The notes under the pieces were generated by a model. That model saw only the letters and a program-made list of their open reading frames with translations. It was not told where the DNA came from and did no database searches. DNA of 64,000 nucleotides from Dasyornis broadbenti (taxonomy: Eukaryota; Chordata; Aves; Passeriformes; Dasyornithidae). Positions 1 to 36,500 of this stretch are shown piece by piece; positions within the stretch are counted from its first letter, which is position 1; each line of letters opens with the position of its first letter. A program made the translations under genes and the position numbers. Location: the NCBI GenBank assembly GCA_013397935.1, contig VZRN01005010.1:3086573-3150572 (forward strand), written 5' to 3'.

Positions 1-994
1 GAATAACCCCCATGTCCTAGCCATGCTGCTCCTGGCTACTGCAAAAATTAACCCTGTCCTGGCCAGAACATGGTTTGAGGAGTCACTCCTCAGTAATGCG
101 AAGAATTTCCATCCTCCCTCCTAGCACCATGGTCTCAGGGAAGTTATTGACATAAACTCCTTCAGGCTCTGACCCCCTGTTCCATATTTGCCTAGCATCT
201 AGTAATTAGTCTATTATAGTGGCCCTTAGACATTACAGTGATTAAAATAATCTTCCTATGGTGTGTCTTACTGTAGTCCCACTGCAGCTGGCACTGTGGA
301 TCTGGTCTGGTTTTTCTCCATAGTAGAATGTGACCCACAATTGCTGGTTCCCCTGCTTTAAAATATTTAGGTCATTCATGGTGCTTTTACAGTCTTAATA
401 AAAAAAAATTCTGTCCAAAACAGCCAAAGGCAATGCCTTTAAATACAAACTAAGTTATTTTCAAAGTGGGAAAAAAAAAAAAATGCTTGGACTCCTTGGG
501 TTGCCTCCATCATCCTATGCTTCTCCCTAACACAGGAAAGAATCTGTGCTGAGAAACCAGAAAAATAATGATTTCATGACAGTATTTCAGAGAGGTATCA
601 GTAGGTCCAGGTCCGCTATTTTAAATTGTGTGACAGTAGATTGCACCAGGTAGTAGCCAACCTGTCTGTTTTTCAGCTAACGCCTTATCAAGGGGTCATT
701 AAATTATTCCCTATTCAAAAAGCAAAATGCAAGTGTTCCAACCAGACAAAAGACAGAAGGGAAAAAAGAGGCAGCAATGTAATGCAAGAAAATATTAGCT
801 TTAAGCACAGGAACTGCCTTTTGCATGCTCCATCCTACAAGAGCAGTTACTTGCAAGAATATCAGGTAGCAAGGTAATAAAACCAGATGATGCTGGAAAC
901 TTCCAGCAGTGGAAGGCATTTATATTTATCTTCTGAATTTCCTCCTGGATAGGCTGATATAAGGGCAATATAAACAAGTTGTTTCTCTCTGCAG
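1..994 (+). other. EGFR: EGFR intron 14 (3' part)
   Basis: This is noncoding sequence upstream of the first exon in the window. It ends in a pyrimidine-rich tract (gtttctctctgcag) that forms the acceptor of exon 15. I looked for the preceding EGFR exon (a CxxC-rich module) in all frames and saw none. A run of A lies near 470-483. Nothing else is recognisable. Confidence 0.8.
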
Positions 995-26347
<25,353 letters not shown>

Positions 26348-29300
26348 CCATGGAGAATTTCTTCTTGCAGCGAGGCAAGCCAGGTAAGTGAACTGTTGAC
26401 TGCTGCAAGAGCGGACTGGCTCAGAGCAAATGGCAACCGCAATGCATCAAAAAGCACACCTCTCCATTTCAGCATGGGGCTTTGAAACTGCAAAGCCTGT
26501 CTGATGGTAGTTTGTGTCCTTCCTCGCCCATTTCCATGTATTGAGGCCCATAGTCTGCGCTCAGATGCGTGTTGGGATGGAGCAGGATCTTCCTGGACTG
26601 AAGAAATATGGATGCATTCCTTTCATTTTCAAATGGTAGCATGGTAAAAAGCCACTCTGGGATGAACTTGAGAGCTGTACACATTGTACAGTCAAATTCC
26701 TTTCTACATTCTGTATTTTTATAAATGTTTCTAACAGAATTTTTGGATCTTTTACAAGATCAGATGCTTGTACTGCTTGTCTGCTAAGTGTTGCTCAGAT
26801 CACCAGCAGGAAAAAAATTATGTTACAAAACTCCTGGAATTCAAACTGTTATTCCAAACCACCAGATTTTTACAAATTGGCTCCATATACTGCCTTTTGG
26901 CCCAAAGGTGAGAAGTGCATCTGAGGGACGTATGGGTGATTCTGCCCAGAGCAGTATGGAGTGGATTGGTCTGGGGAAAACTAGCACAAGGAGCAAAATG
27001 GCACAATGCATCACCTGCTGACCACTACTGCTACGAACTGACAAGAGGAACACACCTCCAAGTCATCCATACATGATTATAAAGTGCTCACAAGCGTGTT
27101 TTCTGATGGTCAAACCCAAGACTTCTTTTTGTTCTGATCCCTTACACAGCTGTCAAGTTGTCAAAATGCCTTTCTTCTTCTACAAAACTGTTAAAGATGT
27201 TGCTGAAACTGAAAAATGAAGTGTCAGCTAATGTTTAATAGACTTCAATTAAATGTCAAGGAAATGCAAATAGTGGCAAATTGGAGCACTCACGAGACAG
27301 AGTGGAAGAACTATACTAAATTAAATTTGACTAAGGCAAGAAACACAGGTAGCTCTAGCCGAGCAGCTTTATTTCTCTTCTTAAAGAGGCTTAGAGCAGA
27401 AATCATTTTCCCTTATACGTTTGGCAAAGAAAAGGGGTACTAAGTAGTACACTTTACTTACTTCAAGGCAGAATACTGCCAATTGCCGTGCCACGCTGGG
27501 GCAGAGGCTGGAGCTGGTTACACGTCCCTTTGGGGTTACTATCCTGGCAATGTAGGAGGAGCAGTGAGAATGAATTAAGGAAAGAAAGAATAATCTGGAG
27601 TGATGGAAAATATTATCTCCTTCTGTAGCACAGGGTTGCCTACTGCTTCTTTGAAATATACAGCATCATCTTCAGGTTATTAGTGTGGTATAGGCGGGCA
27701 AGGCGAGGCTAAGATTAGCTTGATGGTATAAATCAGTCACAGCAGCAAAAGTAACTAGTCTTTCCAGTGACCCATAAAATTATTCCATCATTAACATTTC
27801 TTATGAATGTAGGAGGAGTGAAGTGCCTAAAGTGTGAATTTAGTCAGTCCTTTAGATGCATTCCACCGGCAGCTTGGCAGTGCTATTTTAATCAAACCGC
27901 TAGATCAGAATGCAAGTTCTCATTTGGGGACAAAGGCCCTTAACTAGTCAAATGTTGGCCTCTTGCTTGAGGGTAGCATAAGCAGCTACCCACAGAGGAT
28001 CTGTAGCCTATATTAAGTAGCTAGAAACAGTCAAATTTATGCCGCTGCTGTGTTTTGAATACGTCATTATGTGTTTCAGTTTAACTATTGCATCTGAAGT
28101 CCAGGATCAAGCAGGAAATCCTTAGAGCACTGTTTTTACAGATTTACTGAGGAAAGGAGACCTACAGTCATGTGACGTAAGCCCTTTTTTAAGTAGCATG
28201 CTTTAGCAGCCTGTATGTGTACAGCTCATGGGCCAGACTACAGTACAAAGAGGCATGTAGGGTCAGAATCCAGAGATTGTTCTGTTTCGTAGATGTGTCT
28301 CACCATGACGGAGTCCCAGACACAGTGGTGTGGAAGATACAATGTTTGACTTGGATTATCACTGCCTTGTATTTAAAACAGTAATCAAAATTCAGTTCCC
28401 TCGTCCAATTAGCAGCAGATTTCTCCTTGCATTCCTGGGAGCAGATTTGTTGTGTTGTTCTCACAAGTGTGCAACATGTGCGCACAGGCAGTGCTGCTTT
28501 TCCCCACCCACCACCCTGGCAGAAGTGTACATAAAACTAAAAAAAGATCTTAACAGAATTCACAGATAATTTTTCAATTTGCTAAATCTGGTATGTCTCC
28601 AAGCAGAACACTACAAAATCACACAGTGCATATTCTCCCACAGAATCTTTTAAACGCTATTGCACAAAGGAATTTATTGATTTTAATCTGTTTAATCTGT
28701 TAGCTAAAACAAGAAAGCCACTGAGAGAAATAGCAATGTGTATCACCAGCATTTTGTAGCATGAAAATTACTTAATAGAGGTTAATCCTTGCCCTTTTAA
28801 AACAATTCAGGAGGGACTCAGTAGCAATTCATTGCTAGAAACAAGGAGATTCATCTAAAAATTAAGCAGTGTAAGTCTGAAAGACCATATTTTTTGAATG
28901 TGATGTTTTTGATGAAAAAAGTAGGAAAAAGGATGTAAGACGACAAACTGTTGATACGAATGTAGATTCCAAATTGATGGGGTCAACTATATGTTGTTAA
29001 GTATTTCTGCTAAATAGGTGTCCTGTAAGCCATGATTTGTAAATTGGCAGCTCAGTAATGATTCAAAAGCTAGCAAAAATTAAAAACTGGGCAGTGCCTG
29101 CAGGGGCAGATCCAATGGCACTGGGAGCAGATGGGACTGTGCAGCAACTGGCTGTGGCTGGAGACACAGGTGCTGTGCAGAGTAATGCTCACAGGGTAAC
29201 AGACAATAGGAATATAACAAATAATTTCCACCAGGATTTAAAAAAAATAGGAATATAACAAATAATTTCCCCCAGGATTTTTAAAAAAAAAAAAAAAAAG

Positions 29301-32300
29301 AAAGAAAGAACCAATAAGCAGAAGAAGTGTCCTGGTTTTCCCACTGCAGCTCACTGCACATTTAAAAGCAAGGAGGCCCCTGCAAATCATAGATGCTCAT
29401 ATAGGAGAATATGGTTAGGCAGCATAAATCAACATCCAAAAATAACTTGAAACGTCAGCTGGAGGTGTGGGTAGAAAAGACTGATTTTAAAAACACAGCT
29501 ACATAGGGAAATGTAGCATTCCACAGCCACTTATAAAAGCTAACAGTCTTACCACTTGAGAAAGATAAAATTTCCCTTTTTACTGTATTTCTCATGGAAA
29601 GCAAATTAAATACTCACAAGTTAGTCCCTAGCATCTATCATAAAGCAGTAGTTAATACAGAACTCCTTTTGCAATAATAATTTAGGACTTTTAATAACTT
29701 CTAAGTGTATGTAAATGTAAGTTAAGAGTCTTCGTTTCACTTTGGTGTTTTCCAGTGATTGTGTAAAGTGTCAGTGCACTTGATTTCATTTTGGGCCTTG
29801 GGTTGTTTTCTTCTACTGCAAAGGGAGTTGATCTGGGAAATTTCCTTCATGTTGCAATTGATTTTGTCAAGTAAATTCATCCAGAGGCCAGGGGCTTGCT
29901 TTTGTTCCCAGCTGACAGTCAACATTGAACTAGGTTTTTTTAGAGAAAGCAGTTGGAACTAGATGATGGTTTCTGGAATGCCTTGGGGTGATGCCCCATC
30001 CCACCAACCTCACCAGCACTTGAAGCCCGCCCTAGCATTAGAAAATGTGGTCCTGTGGTTTGTTTGAAAGGAAGGGTCTTGTGTAGGGAGAGCAATGCCA
30101 GGGAAGGGCTGCAGCTGACAAATCTGTACCCGAGACAGCTGCTGATTTTGCATAGGGACATCACTGAGGCCACTGATTGTTCCTGCAGGTACAGGAGCTC
30201 CTGTCCCTGATCCCGGCTTAATGTGAAGGGGGTTGCAGAGGCTGCTGTGTGAAAACCAATGTACATGGCATTCATACTACGGGGCGGGGGGGTCTCTCTT
30301 CTCTTCCCTGGGGGACACAGTTAGGGTTACAACAATGTCACAGGACCCCAAACAGCTTAAAGAGGTCCCATCACAAGGTGCCTGGAGTGTTCTTGGTCTG
30401 TCTGCAGGTGCTCCAGGGTGCCATGGAGAAATTTTGCATTTCCAGACAAGCGCTCATTTTTCACGTTCAGGGTTCAACATCTTCTGTTAGTGTGACCACT
30501 GCCTCTCGAATGAGCAGTTATGGTACTCCAGCCATTGTTTCCCCCAAAGCTTCTCTATGAGAAAACACCTGAATCAGGACAAAGTGTGAAAATGTACCTG
30601 TGTCCTCCTTCTTGGTGGAAATGATATACTTGTGAATTGTCAAACTCTGTGTATAACACTTAGCAAGAGTGCTTTGTAATGTTTTATAGCCACTGGTTCA
30701 AATTTTTATATTGGGATCCCATTTTCTAGATTTCTTTTTCTAAGTGTTCCCTCTTTGTTCTGACATACAATTTTCAAGGCGCCTTTTTAAAATAATAAAG
30801 AAAACAATAGAAAAAAAAAGGGTTTATACAAAAGAAAAACATGACACCTTTAAGTACCTTGTCAAATGGGCTGCATTAGGACCAAAGATGTTAAGCCTTG
30901 TTTTCTTGCTTTACAAGTATAGGGTATTGATCACCACTTCCACAGCCTCTCTTTTATAGAAAACAGCTACACAGCTCCATTCTTCACTGGGGCTGGATCA
31001 GACCTCCACTGAGCCAGGAGAGCTTGGCAGGAGGGTGAGGCCTGTCCATAGAAAACCAAACTGAGTATCAGGACCATGTATGACTTCAGGGCCAAACCTA
31101 CAACCTCTATTCCATATTGCACTTAATGCAATATCTAAACAGAGACACAGCCAAGAAAAAAGAAGCAAATACATGATATTTTGGCTCAGTATCAGGAAAA
31201 AATACGATGACGTGAAGATGAGACATGATGAAATAACTTTTTTGTGTGAGGAAGTGTGTAGGCAGGCAGTGAGACTTTAAAACAGTAACACTCTTGGTCA
31301 TGTGTTACTTTATTTATGCAGGGGAGTTGAAATCACTGAGATTCCATGATATGCTTTGCTTTCTGCCATACATCCTGCCTGCGTTTGATGTCTAGTGTTT
31401 AGGCAGATCACCACCTGTATTACCAGGGTTGCGTGGATTGAGAATTGTGGGTTGGTGCAACTCCTACTTTTTATGCAGGGAGAGAAAAGTGCAGTCACAG
31501 TAGGCTGTACCACCATTAGTGGTCAAGCTAAGCCCTCAGCAGCTTCCAAAAATGGGTTTCCCAAGGGAAAAAAATTGGAGACCTGCATGGCAAAAGACAC
31601 ACCACTTGTTGCATTGCTGAAGTCAGCAAGCAAAACATCTTCAGCCGAGATTTGGGGCTGGTGCTTCATCAACTTTGCTGTCATCTCTAACATGGTGCAG
31701 ATAGAGCTGTCTGGATGCACAGCAGCACAGGTCCTATGGTCTCTTTGTATCTCTCACTTTGAAGTAATGGACTTTTCTGATTAATAAGGTGAAAACCAGA
31801 AATCAAAAATGCCGCAAACAACTGGACTGGTAGAAGGTGTTGTTCCTACACAGCCAATATAGAACATCATTTCGAGTCAGGCTGATGTTTATCCAGACTC
31901 TTCTCCTCACCTCTCACAAGGTAGCTGGAGAGTGTACATTTGCAACCATAGTCAATGTTATCCTCATATTTTATTAAAAGGAATAATCAAAGTAGTTGTC
32001 TACAATGGTAGGAGGCTTGGCTCACATACCTATGTTGCTTTTTTAATCCTACATTCCTTGAATCAATGGGATGTTCTCCTTGAAATTAATGGGATGTTTA
32101 AATTGATTACACTTAGAGTATAAAACAAGGCTAATGTTGAGTGATTTTTGAAAATCCCTCACAATAATCAGAGATCCTATGGATCCATTGCCCATTTTAG
32201 GCTGCTTTGTATTGATGCAATCAACTGAATACAAGGTATGATGACTTGGTTTTAATAAACTGTCAAGCAATATATCCATAGATACAGGCGGTACCCTCAC

Positions 32301-32940
32301 AGCATTGTAAAGTTACTCAACTATGAAAGCACTATTTGTAAAATAAGAAACTCTTGACTTTTATATGGTTTAATGGTTTATACTGTTGATCAAAGATTGT
32401 TTGTATATGAGCGATAAAAAAATGAGGTGTATATTATTCTTTTTAATTGTTTTTAAATTTTGGAGGACTTTTATTGTAATATACTGTTGTATTTGGGGGG
32501 AACAAAAAGCAGTGGCTAGCTTGTAGCTTGTAGCCAGAGAAGAACTCATAATAAGGGTTCTTTATTGATGGACTTAGATTTTTTTTCTGGTAAAATTAGT
32601 CACCTTGGGGATTTATCCAGAGCTTAAAGAAGCTAGTAACAGCACTCTGTCCTCTTTCTAAAGCTCTTTGGCTCTCTGCATGCACAGTGCTGGAGTTTCA
32701 TAGTGTGAGCAATAATACAGGCAACACTTGCGGCCAATGGAAGTGCAATACAAAAGCCCAGGTGCTGCTTATCAGGGCCCTAAAAAAAGCTGCTTTTTTA
32801 CATGTCAGGTTCCCACTTCACTTCCATGGCAAGAGCACAAGCAGAGTGAAAGCAATCCCTCAAAAGCTGATCCATGTGACAGATGAAGCCATAGTGTTGG
32901 CCATTCCCTTTATTTCACATATTTCCATATGTGAAATAAA
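26348..32940 (+). other. EGFR: EGFR 3' UTR and proximal downstream sequence (3' end uncertain)
   Basis: There is no coding sequence after the stop. Human EGFR has long alternative 3' UTRs (roughly 2 and 6 kb), so this interval probably contains the transcript end. Candidate AATAAA hexamers on + are at 30794-30799, 32254-32259 and 32935-32940; none has a clear GT-rich downstream element, so I cannot choose. A perfect donor at 26384 followed by tttcag at 26467-26472 could define an 89-bp UTR intron. A 41-bp tandem duplication with an A tract lies at 29205-29300. ORFs here look like chance. Confidence 0.45.
29205..29300. repeat. 41-bp tandem duplication followed by poly(A) tract
   Basis: The segment aataggaatataacaaataa... 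occurs at 29205 and again at 29246, offset 41 bp, with one a/c difference and slight variation in the A run. It ends in an A17-type tract and a GAAA run (about 29283-29310). Confidence 0.9.
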
Positions 32941-32941
32941 G
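32908..32941. other. Perfect 15-bp inverted repeat containing poly(A) hexamers on both strands
   Basis: Left arm ctttatttcacatat (32908-32922), loop ttcc, right arm atatgtgaaataaag (32927-32941), with no mismatch. The right arm contains AATAAA on + (32935-32940); the left arm gives AATAAA on -. Confidence 0.9.
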
Positions 32942-33486
32942 TCCCAACCAGAGTCACTGGTGACTTAAATTGTTGTACTACACTAGGCAGAAAGAGAAAT
33001 TCTGTTAGCAAAGGCAGTCAAATGAAGCCCCAGGGTACCCTGCGTATGAGTGTTTAATTATCCAAGTGGTGGAACATGTAGCAGACAAAGAATAAAGGAA
33101 TTGCGAATCCTCAACATAACAGAGCAAAATACACTGCATTGGCAAGACAATAAGGAAGAGAGGAGCTGGAACTGTCAGTATGCATTCAGCCTGGATAGGT
33201 CCCTGGTATCACAGTTAGCAAATGAAATAATTTTTGTCTTTATAGATGAACTTTGTACACAGAAAAAGGAAAAAAAAAGCCACAACAGCACCTTTCTCAT
33301 TTTCATCTTTCCATCCAGTCCCTTCCAGTATGTAGGCTGCATGTTTTACCAGCTCAACCTATTTTATGCAGAAATGATGTAGTCTTAATCTTCATATTAC
33401 TGGTTCTCAGAAATGTCTAATGCGTATTAATGCATGATATTTTTATTTTAATAAAAGTAATTAAATAAATACTTGCTTTTTTGGCA

Positions 33487-33540
33487 NNNNNNNNNNNNNN
33501 NNNNNNNNNNNNNNNNNNNNNNNNNNNNNNNNNNNNNNNN
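33487..33540. other. Assembly gap (54 N)
   Basis: A run of N of unknown true length. The flanks (tactgcttttttggca / gtttagagatcagctgg) show no shared repeat. Confidence 0.99.
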
Positions 33541-36500
33541 GTTTAGAGATCAGCTGGCTTGAGAAGATACTAGACAAGTTAGTATTGCTAAGAAGAAGAA
33601 TAATTACTATCAAGAAGGAAATTGACGTATACATTGTACATCTGTGCATCTCCTCTGTGAAGATCAGAAACCAAGTTGTAGATTTAAAAGTCTTTATCAG
33701 AGAGGAAACTGCTGTTGTCTGTATCTGACAGAGGCAGAATAATGTCTCTGTACTTGCCCCAGAGAGGTGAGGACACTGACTTGCTAAATCCCACTTTCAA
33801 ATCACCAAAAGCGAGGAACTTAAAATGAAGAATGATGTAAATATAGAAAAGCGTGGGTGTTTGGGAAGGATGAGCATTCAGAAATTCCACTGAGTTCAAT
33901 GCAGTCAACTTCAAATAAACAGAAAAGTGACAGAGGGCGCAAGAATAGAAGATAGCCAAAGAAACACAGCTGCAGCTTAACCTCCCTATCTGCCTGCACA
34001 GGATATGGTGGGTTAAGATAAGATATAGAAAATTGCTATTAAAAGATAGGAGAGGAATACAAATCTCTTCCACAGGCTCCATGATTTTCAACAGCAGCAC
34101 TAAGCAAGCCTCACCCTTTGGTACTCCTGACCTCAGCCCAGGAGAACAACAAAGCCAGCCTCTGGGAAACTAATCTGAATGCCCAATAATTACATCAGAA
34201 CACATCAGAAATGTACACGGCAACAAATGAAGAAGGTAATGTGCCCTGACAAGGCCCACAGCCACAGCTGGACCACCTACCATGGCACCTGGGACAAATC
34301 CACGTGCCTCCTACAGCAGTGAACATGGAAGGGCTGCACCATCACTCTTTGAGACAGTCACATTTCAGCAGCAACTGATCACAAATTTCCCTGTTTGCTC
34401 CTGTCCTAAGGCTGCTGACTGGGGCAACACTTCTGCAGCAGCATTTGATAAGGGCTGTTTGTACCAGGTATGGGTTTGACAAGAAAGAGGGACCTTGCAA
34501 TTGCCAAAGGTGTGTGATGGGAACAGCAGTGAAGGTGACTCAGATTCCTTAAAGTGACATTCTGTGTGCTATCAGAGATGGGCTCAGTTCATATGTCAGA
34601 CCTGCATCAGAGCCATGGCAGGCCCCCAGGAGGGGTGCCACTGGCATGGCAGGCACGAAGGGACATGTCCTGCTCACGGTGCTTAGTGGGGTGGCTGATG
34701 CTTCTCCCCGCATCATGAGGTGACCTGCTCGGAGCCCATCAATAAGCATATATGGGGGAAGTAAGCCCCCAGTCCCACAATGTGAATTACTGCTGTTGTT
34801 TATTTGAGAGAGGAGCTGGAATTACAGATCATGTGGTACTTTAAATTGTTTGTTGGGAATTGAAATCTCTCTAATAAGCACCATCTGTGTGAAGTTCAAC
34901 ACCAGAGCTCTTGTTGCAGAAATCCTTTTACTTGTTTTCTTTCTTAAGAGAGCAGAAGGAATGTTATTTAATGTGTTAACCTCAGAGACTCCTGCCTTCA
35001 GTGAGTTACAGCCCTGTGAAACTGAACTAGCTTAGAAATAGTGCAGTAAGCATTTGTCATCTTTATCATGTATTGTATGTCTGCATCTTTTTCCTTTTTC
35101 AAAAGAGCATGGACTTATGGATTGCACTAGACTTCACTGGACACAGTCCTTCTCAGATAGGAGTGATGATGACACAAGAAATGGATATCCTTGTCTCACA
35201 GACAGCTTTTATTTAGCAGTGTTTGTCCTGGCGCTGATTTAGCAAGCCGAAGTACAGCTAGAAAGGGTCACAGCTGGTAGATTTCCATCTAGCTCTTGGA
35301 GCCTGTTAAATCATCAAAAGCTGAGGATCTCTGTGTGAATTCAATGGTCATGAGTAAGAAATACAGCAATGTGCAGCCTCTACCACTGTCCATGGAGACC
35401 AGGCCATGCTAGGTCAAACCAAGTGGAGTAGGCATAAATGTCATGGGAATGCAGCTCTGGCACAGCACAGTGGTGGGATCCTTCAGGCACAGCCCTTGCC
35501 CCTGTGGCCAGACATCCTATGGGGCACTCAGAACACATCTACAGCTATTTGAGATTTCCAAAAGGAGCCCAAGCTTGCAAAGCCTCTGTGGGACTATTCC
35601 TATTACCCCTGCTTCAAAGAGCAGCAGAAGGAAAGCTAATGGTGCCCTCTCTTGGAAGAGAAAAACTCTATTCACAGCACACATAGCTTTAAAACAGGTC
35701 TCCCAGCAAATGAAGCCGAAACAATGAGCTTGCGTAGGCGATTTATTTTCCAGTCCATTTGGAGTACAGGTTCACGGTACATTTAATCCAACCTACGTAC
35801 GGGATGGTGCTGGAAAGGGTCGCTGCACTCATCCAATGGAAAATTAATCCTTCCCTTTGGCAGCTTAGTTTTAGCAGACTTGCAAGACAATAGCATGTAC
35901 CAGAGGGATGACTTCTTACATGGCAGTGTACATGCAAAGGACACGACCATACCCCTTGGTGACAAGTGTACAAGTGACAGCACCATAACAAGTGTGACAT
36001 CCTCCTGCCCTCAGAAGCTCTTGTGCATGTTACTGTAAAGAATTCTATTTCCCAATTCTCAGTTACTGGGTTTCTTCATGTCTCGCAAGAAAAGCAATAT
36101 TGTGCAGATGATGCTGTGAAGAATCTTAAAGTAATGCAAATAGGCTGTGTCAGAACAAAGAGATTTAGACTCATGTTTGGTTTGTGATCATTACACTGCT
36201 GGTAGGAAGAATTCTTCATTCATCCCTTTTGCATCTTATGGGAATGCTCCAGCATGGATTTAACACAATGCAGAAACAAAAAAAGGCTATTTTCAGTAAA
36301 TGGCAGTTTTAGAAAAGCCATGGTTTCGCCTAAAGCAAACACTACATCCATAAACTTTTAAAAATTAGTTTATTGGCCCCTGGGGCTTGCTAATGCAAGG
36401 TCATTTCTAGTACTTGGTTTAGAATCCAGTGGGGATCTGCCTAAAAAATCTGACCACTTTATGTTTTACTGCATGAATAATGATGCTGGTATAGACCTGT

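Noticed and set aside
1..994. Search for an additional EGFR exon upstream of exon 15
   Set aside because: No cysteine-rich frame with matching splice sites was found, so the preceding exon must be outside the window.
33684..34100. 138-codon minus-strand ORF
   Set aside because: It has no domain, signal or family signature. It is Ile/Leu/Phe-rich as expected from AT-rich DNA, and no splice sites or CpG island support a gene.
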